Part shown: in pieces, positions 26,623 through 36,537 of the stretch | Layout of the letters: the number at the start of each line of letters is the position of its first letter | How positions within the stretch are numbered: position 1 is the first letter of the stretch | Assembly (NCBI RefSeq): GCF_016019935.1 | Contig: NZ_JAECMT010000001.1 | Coordinates: 1,182,774-1,246,773, forward strand | Reading direction: 5' to 3' | DNA: 64,000 nucleotides | Source: Paenibacillus sp. GSMTC-2017 | Lineage (GTDB): Bacteria; Bacillota; Bacilli; Paenibacillales; Paenibacillaceae | Made by a program: the position numbers and the translations under genes | Notes under the pieces: model-generated | What the model saw: only the letters and a program-made list of their open reading frames with translations | Database searches by the model: none | Told to the model about the DNA's origin: nothing

Positions 26623-28185
26623 CTATTTTTTGCCTATCTCTACTTGTTTTGTAGGTAGTAACATTCGGATTGGGACAAACTTCACCATTAGCGGTAAGGC
26701 TATTGCAGTCAAATACTTAAATTCTGCCGTCTTAAAAAATACAAGAACATAGATGACGTTTATTACAATAACAACAACTATCCCTTTCACAATTAAGGCT
26801 ACTAGACTACTCGTAGGAAGCAGGCTTATGATTGCAAATGATGCTGAAAATGCTGCGAAGCCTATTACAGAATACAAAAAATAGGTTATATAGAAATGAC
26901 TAAGAGACTTGAGGAACACTTTCTTATATACAAGATAAGGTGTTGTCCAGAAAGGAACAACTATAGCACTAATAAATCCTCCAATAAATACGCCAACGAG
27001 ACCTAGTTCTTTAACCAGGATATAAGATAGAACTAAATTAATGAAAGCTTGTATAAGTGGCGCATACCGATCCTCATGGAAAATTCCCGCTGTTGTTTTT
27101 ACTGTTGTAATCGTATTGCGCATCCCTCTTTCATAAAACATAACGATTAAAACGATAAGAATAATATTACTCATCAGAAATTCTGTTCCAAGCCAAATTT
27201 TAATTAAAGGTTGAATGAGCAAATACATTCCAATTGCGAGCATAGAGTATAACCAGAAACTCATAAGTAACATTACCTTATAAATGCTAAACACTTTATC
27301 CGCACTCTCTTTGGCTACTAAATTGCCAACACTATGGTATAAGTTACTAAATATTTGATTAATAAAAGTTCGACATATATCAATTAACATTCTGTAGTTG
27401 GAGTAAATGCCAACCGCCTCAATGCTAACAAATTTCGCAATAAAAATGCTTTCAACGCCGAATATAAAATACGTACCGACATTTTGGATAAAAATAGCTT
27501 TCATATTTTTAAGAAAACTAGCCTTTGTTTCGGGATCCAGTACATCTGCCTTACCAAAACGAAGATACGGATATTTACGATCCACTATCCGTGCAAGTAT
27601 GATAGAAGTTGCAATCGTGATTACGCTATCTGCTACCAAATATAAGATAAAGTTTTCGGTATAGACGAGAATAGCAATTCTAATACTCGTTGAGACGATG
27701 GATGAGATCGAGAACACAGCCGTCACTATATAATTTTTTTGGTTAACATTTAAAAAAGAATGTTTGTAGACAAAGAGATATGGTAAAGCTGTGTTCAGCA
27801 AAAAAATGACGTACACCCACTCTAAATGCTGTACATGAGTGTCACCAACGATTTGATCCAGAAAAGGTAAAATCATAACGCCTAATGCGACTACAATCAT
27901 TGCAATTACCCGGTACGTATTTCTGTACATTTTCATTAGTGCTAATACTTTGAGCCGATTACCTTCAGCAACTGGCTTATAGAGATTATAGACAATACTC
28001 GATCCGATACCCGCTTCGGCAAGCGAGAGCATCGCAAGAACACTTGTAAATAGTGCATTTACCCCAAGATATTCAATGCCAAGGCTATGAATAAACACCG
28101 TTCTCGAAACAAAACTTAAAATCGTAATGATAAGTTGATTAATTAAACCTGCAGACATATTAAGCAATGAATGCTTTACCCTCAT
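26623..28185 (-). CDS. Polysaccharide flippase (Wzx-like, MOP superfamily)
   Basis: 520-aa integral membrane protein with 12-14 hydrophobic spans. It opens KHSLLNMSAGLINQLIITIL and continues SLAEAGIGSSIVYNLYKPVA, the N-terminal pattern of Wzx/EpsK-type lipid-linked oligosaccharide flippases. It moves the undecaprenyl-linked repeat unit across the membrane for polymerisation by the EpsG-like protein. ATG 28185 overlaps the upstream stop by 4 bp, with GGAGTAAGG upstream. Confidence 0.9.
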   Translation of the reverse strand: MRVKHSLLNMSAGLINQLIITILSFVSRTVFIHSLGIEYLGVNALFTSVLAMLSLAEAGIGSSIVYNLYKPVAEGNRLKVLALMKMYRNTYRVIAMIVVALGVMILPFLDQIVGDTHVQHLEWVYVIFLLNTALPYLFVYKHSFLNVNQKNYIVTAVFSISSIVSTSIRIAILVYTENFILYLVADSVITIATSIILARIVDRKYPYLRFGKADVLDPETKASFLKNMKAIFIQNVGTYFIFGVESIFIAKFVSIEAVGIYSNYRMLIDICRTFINQIFSNLYHSVGNLVAKESADKVFSIYKVMLLMSFWLYSMLAIGMYLLIQPLIKIWLGTEFLMSNIILIVLIVMFYERGMRNTITTVKTTAGIFHEDRYAPLIQAFINLVLSYILVKELGLVGVFIGGFISAIVVPFWTTPYLVYKKVFLKSLSHFYITYFLYSVIGFAAFSASFAIISLLPTSSLVALIVKGIVVVIVINVIYVLVFFKTAEFKYLTAIALPLMVKFVPIRMLLPTKQVEIGKK

Positions 28186-29417
28186 ACCTTACTCCATTCA
28201 CGTTGTCCTTGCGTAGAAACATTAACCTCTGATTCGTTAACTTTACTATACAAACGTCCTAATCTAATCACAAAACCTTGAGTAAACGGTAAACTGTCAA
28301 AGAGTGTAGAATATACACCAATATCCTTTGTATCCCCTTGAGAAAAGTCCACTGTACCGTCTCGTCTAGTGACACCTTTAAGATAGTTTATTGCCTTTGT
28401 AACACTGTTCAAACTATTCTCTTTCAACTCATCCAAAGCAGAAGCTCTCAATAGAAACCAACTTAACATAACGGTTGTGGATGAATCCGAGCGGCTTTCC
28501 TTTCTCGTAACAGTCCAGTTCCAACTGCCACTTGGCTGTTGCCATTTCATTGCAGCATTTGCGAAAGAGGTAACAATTGCATTAAGTTCCGATTTATAAA
28601 CATGGTTACTAGGCAATTCAGTCCACATATCGATTAACCCAAGCGCAAACCAGCCTAACCCTCTGCCCCATCCTAATAATCCTAGTGGTGCAGCAGTTTT
28701 GACATCGTAGGCATGGTAAGGTAATCCTTCTTGCTTTTGAAAACCATGCTGAACATAGGCGCGAATTTGTTTCATAGCAAGATCTATACAGGATTGTTCC
28801 CCAAACTTCATTCCGTAAGCAGTCAGAAATGGGCAAATAAAACCAATTGTGTCCACATAGCGATAATCATTCATCGATTTTCTATAAAGAACAGTCTCTT
28901 CTGTCCCCATATGCTCTTTAATTAGTTGCAAAGTGGCGTCAAGAGCTGGTCGGTACTGTTCAAGGTTAATGCCAGGAACCTTCATAACAGAATATGCCAA
29001 TATCGCCGAATCCACATGACGAGGTGCTACTTTCCACTCGCCCTTCTCATTAAACTTGGATGCTAAAAATGTATCTATTGCTTTTTTGTCCTTATTATCT
29101 AGCACTTGCTCAGTCAATCCGAGCAGCAATAGAGCTTGTTGCCAATCCTGTAACGTTGCAGCAGAATATTGACCTTTCACTCTCTCTAAAATAGTGAATC
29201 GAGTATGGTCGGTCACTTTAACCTTGGGCGTATCGTTAAGCCATTTGACTCCTACTTGCGAAATAAGTTTATTCCATTCTGAAAGATCAGAATGCCTTCC
29301 GATGTGAATTCGTCCTAGCCATGTTCTGAAAATAGGATAAATATCCAAAGAAACGATGACGATTACAGCGATAAATACTACAGTTGCTATAGCTCCTGTT
29401 ACTAAACTTAATCCCAT
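28182..29417 (-). CDS. Membrane-anchored GH88/GH105-like glycoside hydrolase
   Basis: 411-aa protein with one N-terminal transmembrane helix (about residues 5-27) and an alpha/alpha-barrel domain. The stretches DTIGFICPFLTAYG and LGWGRGLGWFALGLIDMW match unsaturated glucuronyl/galacturonyl hydrolases (GH88/GH105), which act on oligosaccharides left by lyases. ATG 29417 is preferred, with GGAGGTGG 8 bp upstream. Co-transcription with a beta-helix protein fits a lyase plus hydrolase pair that trims or remodels an acidic polymer. That pairing is inference, and catalytic Asp assignments are not certain. Confidence 0.8.
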   Translation of the reverse strand: MGLSLVTGAIATVVFIAVIVIVSLDIYPIFRTWLGRIHIGRHSDLSEWNKLISQVGVKWLNDTPKVKVTDHTRFTILERVKGQYSAATLQDWQQALLLLGLTEQVLDNKDKKAIDTFLASKFNEKGEWKVAPRHVDSAILAYSVMKVPGINLEQYRPALDATLQLIKEHMGTEETVLYRKSMNDYRYVDTIGFICPFLTAYGMKFGEQSCIDLAMKQIRAYVQHGFQKQEGLPYHAYDVKTAAPLGLLGWGRGLGWFALGLIDMWTELPSNHVYKSELNAIVTSFANAAMKWQQPSGSWNWTVTRKESRSDSSTTVMLSWFLLRASALDELKENSLNSVTKAINYLKGVTRRDGTVDFSQGDTKDIGVYSTLFDSLPFTQGFVIRLGRLYSKVNESEVNVSTQGQREWSKV

Positions 29418-29454
29418 ACAAGAACCCACCTCCAATCTTATTAACAAAATCGAT

Positions 29455-30636
29455 TCAACCTACCCACTGATAAAACTTATTCACTTCACTTTCATTATCT
29501 AACGACTCATCTTTAAGATTGTTAATCAACTTCTGTCTTAATTCATTATTAGTGATCAGTTCCTTGATCCCATTGCTAATCGATTCTGCATCTTGTTCAA
29601 CAATCAACCCATTTTCTTTATGAGTAATTTGATCATAGATTGCTCTAAAATTTGTTGACACGATCGGCTTTTGCAATATTTTTGCTTCTGTAATGGTTAA
29701 ACAGCGTCCTTCGTTCAAAGATGTTTGAACATAAATATGACAGTGTTTAATATATGGGTATGGATTAGATTGAACCCCTGTTAGTATTACAGTATCCTGC
29801 AATCCTTTTTCATCAATTAGATGCTCTAAACGTTGCCGATCCTCTCCTTCTCCAACGATATACCATTTGATTGGTATACCTTCCTTCTGGAGAAATCGAC
29901 AAGCTTCAATAGCTAAATCAAACCCTTTAACTCTGTTTAATCTCCCCACAGAAACAATATTAATATTGTCAAACGGCAAAGGAGTTGTCTCATCTGCCAT
30001 TGTATAAATCGTTCTCGGTGTAACGATATTGTGCATCAACTTTATTTTGGAATGAATATCAGGAAACATTTCCCTTAAGGAACGAACACATTCCTCTGAT
30101 ACGGTTACAAGATGATCAAGTTGTTTAAAGTAAGGCTTGTCGATGACTGCGTCCATTCCGTATGCTTCATATTCACTATGTATAAACCCCAGTTTACTTT
30201 TGGCATTCACTTTGTCTATTACATAATAGATTGGTGACTTCTCCAAATAGCCGATAGCAGCATCATATTCTTTTTCTAGTAAAGGGAATGCCTTAGAAAC
30301 ATAACGCCACATTCGTTGCTCGCATCTTGCCCTGTTTTTCTCTGTACGCATTAGAATGGCTGATAGTACCCTAGATGCAAATAATTGCAGTTTCATGTTC
30401 CGTAATGAGAGTACTAATGCTTTCTTAATTGGCATATCAAAAACAGTATAATATTGCGGTTCCTCCAGTAAATTCACCTTAGGCGGAATTTTATTTAAAA
30501 ATAATCCTTCGTGCTTAAAAAGAAACAAATCTACTTCAAATTTGTCGTAATCAATACTTTGTAACAGTGAGAGTAATGACTTCTCAGCGCCACCACAAGT
30601 CATATTATTCATTACGAATAACAGCTTTTTACGCAT
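29455..30636 (-). CDS. Family 4 glycosyltransferase
   Basis: GT-B fold retaining glycosyltransferase. It starts MRKKLLFVMNNMTCGGAEKS and has the C-terminal donor site NIVSVGRLNRVKGFDLAIEA and the E-x7-E region YVQTSLNEGRCLTITEAKIL. It is clearly related over its whole length to the genes at 30649 and 34050 (shared CGGAEKSL or GGERSL openings, Y-I-K-H/Q motifs and VEEGKS-type ends). This points to tandem duplication for successive linkages in the repeat unit. Donor and acceptor are unknown. Confidence 0.9.
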   Translation of the reverse strand: MRKKLLFVMNNMTCGGAEKSLLSLLQSIDYDKFEVDLFLFKHEGLFLNKIPPKVNLLEEPQYYTVFDMPIKKALVLSLRNMKLQLFASRVLSAILMRTEKNRARCEQRMWRYVSKAFPLLEKEYDAAIGYLEKSPIYYVIDKVNAKSKLGFIHSEYEAYGMDAVIDKPYFKQLDHLVTVSEECVRSLREMFPDIHSKIKLMHNIVTPRTIYTMADETTPLPFDNINIVSVGRLNRVKGFDLAIEACRFLQKEGIPIKWYIVGEGEDRQRLEHLIDEKGLQDTVILTGVQSNPYPYIKHCHIYVQTSLNEGRCLTITEAKILQKPIVSTNFRAIYDQITHKENGLIVEQDAESISNGIKELITNNELRQKLINNLKDESLDNESEVNKFYQWVG

Positions 30637-30648
30637 ATCTGCATCCCC

Positions 30649-31842
30649 TTACCCTAACAACTTGTAAAGTTTTTCGATTTCCCCTTCAGTACCAAGCTGC
30701 AATAAGGAAAGATTTTGTTGCAACGTATTGCGTAATTCTCGATCATAAGCCAGTTCCATAATCTGCTCAGCTACCGCTTCTGCCGTCATATCAACGATAA
30801 GACCATCTACGCCATGGCAAATTTGATCTTTAGCCGTACTGAAATTTGTTACGATAATTGGTTTGTTTAAGATTTTCGCTTCATCAATAGCGATAGACTT
30901 TCCTTCGTATCTGGACGTCTGCACATAGATATCAGTTTGCTTAATAAACGGATACGGGTTAGTTTGAAGCCCTAACAATCTAAAATGTGAACCTAGTTCA
31001 TAATCTTCAATTAATTTAGTTAGTCGTTTCCGTTCTTCACCTTCCCCTATAACATTCCATTGTACTTTGCATCCTTTATCTACTAACAATCGGCATGCTT
31101 CGATCGCTAGCTCAAATCCTTTCTGTGGATGAAGGCGGCCAATCGTTAAGATTACCAGTTCATCATTAAGCCGACTAAAGACATCAGAAGAGGTTTGATT
31201 GGCTAGTTTAGCGATAACGGTTGGCGATACAATATTTTGGATAACACTAACTTTATTCTCTTGCTCTTGAAAAGCCTCTTTAAGCGAGACTGCACATTCA
31301 TCCGATACGGTAACGATATGATCCAACTTGTGGAAATACGGCTGGTCAAAGTTTGGATCTATTTCTAGTTTGAAATAATCGTTATGTACCCATCCAATTT
31401 TGGACCCTGCTTGTACTTGGTCTACACAAAAGTATATGGACGTCTTCTCTAGAAATCCTATCGCAGTATCATACGTCTTACCCACTTCATTGATACTTGC
31501 GGACAAATACTTCCATGTATCTTGTTCTCTTTTCCCGATGGAATGGGAGGTACGATTAAACAGTGCATATAATAATCTAATATAGGCTAGGCGGACGTTT
31601 CCTTTTGCAAGAAACTGTTTAATAGATGTTCCTAGTGGCAATACAAATGATTGATAATTCGTCGGCAATGGCAATATCCGAACTTGCTTAGGGACTAGTT
31701 CCATAAACATTCCTTCGGGATGTAAAAGAAATAAATCCACATTAAAGCGGTCATAATCAATCTGTGTAAGTAAATTTACTAGACTTCGCTCGCCACCACC
31801 TGCTGCCAAACTCGGAATGACAAACAATAGATTCTTTTTCAT
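30649..31842 (-). CDS. Family 4 glycosyltransferase
   Basis: Paralogue of the neighbouring GT4. The opening is MKKNLLFVIPSLAAGGGERS; donor-site segments are ILTIGRLHPQKGFELAIEAC and YVQTSRYEGKSIAIDEAKIL, holding the two conserved Glu residues. The middle contains KIGWVHNDYFKLEIDPNFDQ, matched in the other two copies by similar W/F-IHT/S-DY stretches. The stop lies 12 bp from the next start. It probably adds one sugar of the exopolysaccharide repeat. Confidence 0.9.
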   Translation of the reverse strand: MKKNLLFVIPSLAAGGGERSLVNLLTQIDYDRFNVDLFLLHPEGMFMELVPKQVRILPLPTNYQSFVLPLGTSIKQFLAKGNVRLAYIRLLYALFNRTSHSIGKREQDTWKYLSASINEVGKTYDTAIGFLEKTSIYFCVDQVQAGSKIGWVHNDYFKLEIDPNFDQPYFHKLDHIVTVSDECAVSLKEAFQEQENKVSVIQNIVSPTVIAKLANQTSSDVFSRLNDELVILTIGRLHPQKGFELAIEACRLLVDKGCKVQWNVIGEGEERKRLTKLIEDYELGSHFRLLGLQTNPYPFIKQTDIYVQTSRYEGKSIAIDEAKILNKPIIVTNFSTAKDQICHGVDGLIVDMTAEAVAEQIMELAYDRELRNTLQQNLSLLQLGTEGEIEKLYKLLG

Positions 31843-31848
31843 ATGCTA

Positions 31849-33006
31849 TCAAGCCAGCTCTTTCAAGTAATCTACAGCTTTGTGAGACATTTTTTTGATC
31901 TTTGGCATAGACTCTTTTAACTTAGCTTTGATGACTTCCTCTTCTCGCACCATTTCATCAAACGAATCTTTAAGAATATTAGCATGCGATAATTGCTTCA
32001 GATCAAGTACCAGCTTCTCTTCTCCGAATATATCTTTGGCAATTCCTTTGGACTTCACGCTATATCCTAACACCATCGTTGGTACATAATTGGAGTAGGC
32101 AGCGATCGTTGCGTGTGTTCTTGCGCCAATAAAAAATCTCATTCTCGCAATGTAACCTTTATATTGAATAGCTGATAAATGATCCGGCAACAAAATAACC
32201 CGATTCGTAGATTTAAACTGCTCGTAAATTTGCTGTAGTACAACATAATCATTATTGCCTTCGTAAATGACGTGTGGTGTTAAAGCAATCGTCATCGTCG
32301 TTTCCTTCAAAATGTGTTTAATTAATTGATTAACTGCTTCGCGAGACTTTTCGTTCAACTTAGACACTAACGGGCTAAAGTTAATGCCAACCGTGTTGCC
32401 CTCCTGCCAGCCTTCTGGCAGTGAAAGCTCTTCCTGTTCCATTGTGAAGGCGGGGTCAGCCGAAAGTTTAACTTTCTTTAAACCTTTAGAAATCAACATG
32501 TTGTAAGTTAATGTTTCACGTGCGATGATCAGATCAAAGCGTTTTAGATCCTCTAATTTCTCATCAGACATATCTTCTTCTCCAATAGAACAGCCCCATA
32601 ATACGAGTTTTTTTCCTTGTTGCTTTACTCTGCGATCAATTTCATACCAGTTCGGTTGCTCTCCGTAACAATAGTTATCTCCACCGATAGACATAACGAT
32701 ATCCATGTCCTTAATATGACGAATCGTGTTTTTCTCAATAACACCAAGTGCATATCTTTCTGATCGGAACAGCTTATTCTGAATCGTAGCTACTAGCCAC
32801 TCCTTAGAAAACTTTCGAATCCCTACTGCCGACCCGTCATAAATGCCATCTAATCGTGTTAACAATTTGTCCGTTTCTGGTTTATGCGATGCCAAATATA
32901 CTTCTGATCCGTTTATTTGATCCTTGATTAAATTTGTTGAAGAACGGACGATAGCTTCGCAACCTCTATTTAAACTTCCACCATGTGCAAACATCATAAT
33001 TTTCAT
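31849..33006 (-). CDS. Polysaccharide pyruvyl transferase
   Basis: 385-aa enzyme of the CsaB/EpsI/WcaK family that adds a pyruvate ketal to a sugar from phosphoenolpyruvate. The Rossmann-like opening MKIMMFAHGGSLNRGCEAIV, then IVMSIGGDNYCYG and FFIGARTHATIAAY (the GARxH signature), support it. Pyruvylation gives the polymer negative charge, fitting the acidic-polymer picture from the GH88/105-like gene and possibly creating a ligand for SLH domains. It lies in the eps transcript with 3-6 bp spacings. Confidence 0.9.
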   Translation of the reverse strand: MKIMMFAHGGSLNRGCEAIVRSSTNLIKDQINGSEVYLASHKPETDKLLTRLDGIYDGSAVGIRKFSKEWLVATIQNKLFRSERYALGVIEKNTIRHIKDMDIVMSIGGDNYCYGEQPNWYEIDRRVKQQGKKLVLWGCSIGEEDMSDEKLEDLKRFDLIIARETLTYNMLISKGLKKVKLSADPAFTMEQEELSLPEGWQEGNTVGINFSPLVSKLNEKSREAVNQLIKHILKETTMTIALTPHVIYEGNNDYVVLQQIYEQFKSTNRVILLPDHLSAIQYKGYIARMRFFIGARTHATIAAYSNYVPTMVLGYSVKSKGIAKDIFGEEKLVLDLKQLSHANILKDSFDEMVREEEVIKAKLKESMPKIKKMSHKAVDYLKELA

Positions 33007-33009
33007 CGT

Positions 33010-34053
33010 TTACCCTCCATTACTCATTTCATTTCTATACCTGCTGTAAGCTGTTAGGCAATATAGCCCTAATGTTGATTTGATTTTAATAAAAAAAGTC
33101 ATACACTTTTCGTATCTACTTGCATCCTTTCTATGCTCCACATAAATGTGAAAGGCTTCCCTTACTTCCTTCTGTTCTAGAGCTCTGTTTACGGCACTGT
33201 ATCGTCTCCAGAAACCAAGCTCTTTAGTCGCATTAAAATAAATATGAATATATGAAATGATCGCTTTCATTAACTCGATTGATTTCAGAACCTTAATTTC
33301 GGATGGGTCAAACTGACTAGCGTATACGATAGGATAATCCTTTCTAAACACTTCTATTGCATTTCCGAAGTAGTCCATCTTCGCTATGTTATGTGTAGCA
33401 CTACCCTCTACTTCTCGGTAGTGATAACCTCTATAATCCAAATAGACAATTGTGTTCGCATAACTAAAAATGTTCATATTAAAGTCCTTGTCTTCACCTA
33501 AAGCCATCCCATGCTTAAATGCCACTACATGCTGCTCAATCAAATCTTTACGAAAAATTTTGTTCCAAACAGCGTTTAAGGCTGCGGTCCTCATGAAAAT
33601 GGGAAGTATATTTTTTTGAATATACGATTTGTTCAAGCTAGTATCCGATGGAAAATCATAACGAGTTAGAACGGTTTTCCCGTTCATCTGACTTTCGAAA
33701 TTGGATATGACAACATCGCATTCATTCCGGCTAGCAGCTTGATACATCCTTTCATACATATCAGGTTCAACCCAATCGTCTGCATCAACAAAACCGATAT
33801 ATTCACCTCTTGCTCTTCTAATGCCCTCGTTGCGTGCCGTACTAACGCCTGCATTCATTTGATTGATGAGGATAATTCTATCGTCTCTGCTCTGATAGCC
33901 TTTAAGAATAGCAGCGCTACTGTCTATGGAGCCGTCGTTAACAAAAAGGAACTCACATTCTTGAAGTGTCTGTGCCAGAAGAGATTCCACACATGCAGGC
34001 AAATAAGTTTCAGCATTATAAACCGGGATAATGACACTTACTTTAACGTTCAA
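33010..34053 (-). CDS. Family 2 glycosyltransferase
   Basis: GT-A enzyme of 347 aa with VSVIIPVYNAETYLPACVES, FLFVNDGSIDSS and the DxD site GFVDADDWVEP. It resembles EpsJ/EpsH-type transferases. The start is the TTG at 34053, with AGGAGGGGG upstream, and overlaps the preceding stop by 4 bp. It works in the exopolysaccharide repeat-unit assembly on the cytoplasmic side of the membrane; specificity is unknown. Confidence 0.9.
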   Translation of the reverse strand: MNVKVSVIIPVYNAETYLPACVESLLAQTLQECEFLFVNDGSIDSSAAILKGYQSRDDRIILINQMNAGVSTARNEGIRRARGEYIGFVDADDWVEPDMYERMYQAASRNECDVVISNFESQMNGKTVLTRYDFPSDTSLNKSYIQKNILPIFMRTAALNAVWNKIFRKDLIEQHVVAFKHGMALGEDKDFNMNIFSYANTIVYLDYRGYHYREVEGSATHNIAKMDYFGNAIEVFRKDYPIVYASQFDPSEIKVLKSIELMKAIISYIHIYFNATKELGFWRRYSAVNRALEQKEVREAFHIYVEHRKDASRYEKCMTFFIKIKSTLGLYCLTAYSRYRNEMSNGG

Positions 34054-35273
34054 GAATACCCCCTCCTGCTAGATTCAGTACCCATTAACTGATACAGTTT
34101 CGCGAGCTCATCTTTATTGGTGAAGTCTCTCTCTAAGCAGTGATTAGACAATCGTTCCCGCACTTCTGGATGTGAATACAGATACGCAATACCATCAGCG
34201 ATACCCTCTTCAGTTAGTTCTGCTATATAACCATCTACATTATGAGTGACTTGGCTTGATGCAGTCGGATAACGAGTGATCATAACAGGTTTCCCAATAA
34301 TTTGTGCTTCCGTCACCGTAATCGCTTTTCCTTCATAACGTGATGGCTGCACGTACATATCACATTCTGCCATGAATGGATATGGATTAATTTGTTTGCC
34401 AAGCAGAATAAATCGGTCTTCTAATCCATATTGTTTGATGAGTTCCTTAATGTGAGGCTCATCACCGCCATAACCAACTACGTACCACGTTATGTCCTTT
34501 ATTCCACGTTGCTCCAACAGCTTTAGTGCTTTTACAGCTTGGTCAATTCCTTTTGCATGTGACAATCTAGCAACTGTAAGCAGCTTAAATCGATTGTCTT
34601 CCTTCATCATAAGAGAATGCGACTTATCTCTGGAAAGTAATCGAATGGACTCTGGTGACATTACATTTTCTATCACAAATACACGATCTCGAAGCTCACC
34701 ATATCTAGTTAAAAATGATTCTTTGCAAGCTTCAGAAACGGCAATAATATAATTAAATTGCCGCCACATTCGCAAGTCCAACTCGACATCAACTTCTAAC
34801 GTTGAATAATCCGTATGAATCCATCCTATTTTTTGGGTAGCATTCACTTTATTCGCTACATAATAATGTGGCCATAAATAGCTGATAGCTACATCGTAAT
34901 GTCGATCTCTGCGTGGAAGAAAAGGTAAAGCATATTTCCACATCAGCTGTAGTTGATAGTACCCATTTTCCGAAAACCCCTTTTTGCTACCTACATAACT
35001 TGCCTGCAATTTTGACAAAATTCTCGTCACACCAAGAAAAAAAAGCCCTTTCTTGATTGTTTCTAAAATAGAGTAACGGAAACTTGCATATGTCGGAATC
35101 TCTTCTAGCAGCGTTGCCTTGTCTGATAGTAGATGCATAAAGTCCCCACTATGCCTAAATAACATGAGGTCAACTTGTTGCCCGGAATAGTCATATTCTT
35201 GCAACATGCTCGCTAAACTTCTTTCTACTCCTCCTACTTCCATATCGTAGGAAGCTATTAAAATATTTTTCAT
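34050..35273 (-). CDS. Family 4 glycosyltransferase
   Basis: 407-aa third member of the GT4 paralogue set in this locus. It opens MKNILIASYDMEVGGVERSL; donor site LLTVARLSHAKGIDQAVKAL and YVQPSRYEGKAITVTEAQII. The segment QKIGWIHTDYSTLEVDVELD aligns with the equivalents at 30649 and 29455. Its end overlaps the GT2 start by 4 bp. Likely role is transfer of one sugar to the growing lipid-linked unit. Confidence 0.9.
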   Translation of the reverse strand: MKNILIASYDMEVGGVERSLASMLQEYDYSGQQVDLMLFRHSGDFMHLLSDKATLLEEIPTYASFRYSILETIKKGLFFLGVTRILSKLQASYVGSKKGFSENGYYQLQLMWKYALPFLPRRDRHYDVAISYLWPHYYVANKVNATQKIGWIHTDYSTLEVDVELDLRMWRQFNYIIAVSEACKESFLTRYGELRDRVFVIENVMSPESIRLLSRDKSHSLMMKEDNRFKLLTVARLSHAKGIDQAVKALKLLEQRGIKDITWYVVGYGGDEPHIKELIKQYGLEDRFILLGKQINPYPFMAECDMYVQPSRYEGKAITVTEAQIIGKPVMITRYPTASSQVTHNVDGYIAELTEEGIADGIAYLYSHPEVRERLSNHCLERDFTNKDELAKLYQLMGTESSRRGYS

Positions 35274-35300
35274 ATTTCCTCCGATAGTATAGGTTATTAT

Positions 35301-36485
35301 CTACGTAGCTATTTTTCTCGTCTTTCGCCAAACCCATAAGAGCGGCCGCAAAGGAAAATATAAAAAGTGTAGATTTTTCGGCAATGGAAGAGTCTCAGCA
35401 TCTTCTGAAAAAGGATGTAACATACTGGCGAAAAATACGATCTTTTGACGACTTGTCATTAATGCAAGTAAATACCGTTTGTGATACCGTTCGACATCTT
35501 TTGGCACCGGTGGACTATGCAAATTCACCATTCTTTTTACATAAAACATGGTGTCCTCCGCCAGCCACTCTGCTTTACGAGTAGTCAAAATCGGCCGAAC
35601 TTCCTCTTTTAGTGGTACCGCGAGTAACTTAGCTGCCAAAGAAATAGCCTGGCCGCCAATATGTAGAAGATGATGCTTACGTAGCAACACTGCAAGCTTC
35701 GTCCAGTCTATTTTTTGTTTCATTAACTGCTTAATATCCAAAAGCCAACGTAATCGCGACCAACCATGTCGCGCTCCATGTGAGACTAAAAATAAAAAGA
35801 GGTCTTCTCTACCTAAATAATAGATAGGCCTGCTAATTAAGGAGCTTTGACGCTTTCGATCCCATAATTCTTCGAAACTTGGTTCTATGGAAGGTGACGG
35901 ATTAAGTCTCCAATGTACTTCAACCTTGATACCCTTAGTTGGATGGTTAAACGTTATATGATGATGTCTCCATTTCCAATCGTTGAGAACGGAAGTGATA
36001 TAATCATTTTTTTCGTAACCTTGCAACAATAACATTCGTTCCACTTGCTCCAGTTTGTTCATAGGTACGAGAAAATCCAGATCACATGAGGTCCTTAGAG
36101 ATACATCACCATATAGGTCTGCTGCAATAACTGGCCCCTTCAAAAACAAAACCTGGATGTCACTGCCGGAAAACAACGTAGCAAGTTGCTCCATCTCTCC
36201 GCATAAATTTAGCATTTGCAACGTATTTCGATAATAATCCCTATGGAATAATTGGAGGACAAAAGAAGGAATGTGCGCTGATTTTAATTCTTTCAGCTTA
36301 AGGTTGATAGAAGGAAATACACGATGATGCCTCGCTAGTTCAATAAAAAGAGACCAATCCACTTCTTGCAATAGCTCCCATTGCTCAAAGGTCGGCTCTG
36401 ATTGATCATCCACTTCAAGTAAAGCTAGCAATAATCTCAATTCTTGAGAAAAAAGGTCCGTAGCATATCCAACTTCGTTATTCAT
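35301..36485 (-). CDS. Nucleotidyltransferase-family protein (PF14907-like)
   Basis: 394-aa soluble protein of the uncharacterised NTP_transf_5 group. The key stretch is VLFLKGPVIAADLYGDVSLR followed by TSCDLDFLVP, giving the G-[GS]-x9-DxD-like metal site of the nucleotidyltransferase fold. A helical C-terminal half with SHGARHGWSRLRWLLDIKQL follows. ATG 36485 has GGGAG upstream. From memory, this family occurs in many RiPP and lasso clusters, including the pseudomycoidin cluster, where it modifies the phosphorylated peptide. Here it heads an eps transcript 15 kb from the lasso genes, behind a SinR-like site. Its true substrate is unknown. Confidence 0.8.
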   Translation of the reverse strand: MNNEVGYATDLFSQELRLLLALLEVDDQSEPTFEQWELLQEVDWSLFIELARHHRVFPSINLKLKELKSAHIPSFVLQLFHRDYYRNTLQMLNLCGEMEQLATLFSGSDIQVLFLKGPVIAADLYGDVSLRTSCDLDFLVPMNKLEQVERMLLLQGYEKNDYITSVLNDWKWRHHHITFNHPTKGIKVEVHWRLNPSPSIEPSFEELWDRKRQSSLISRPIYYLGREDLFLFLVSHGARHGWSRLRWLLDIKQLMKQKIDWTKLAVLLRKHHLLHIGGQAISLAAKLLAVPLKEEVRPILTTRKAEWLAEDTMFYVKRMVNLHSPPVPKDVERYHKRYLLALMTSRQKIVFFASMLHPFSEDAETLPLPKNLHFLYFPLRPLLWVWRKTRKIAT

Positions 36486-36537
36486 CACAATCTCCCTCAC
36501 AACAATTAGCTAATAACGAACAAACTGAATAATTTTT

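Noticed and set aside
28877..28896. GTTCTTTATAG-like SinR site (minus strand)
   Set aside because: Lies inside the GH88/105-like coding region, has only one good half and no promoter near it.
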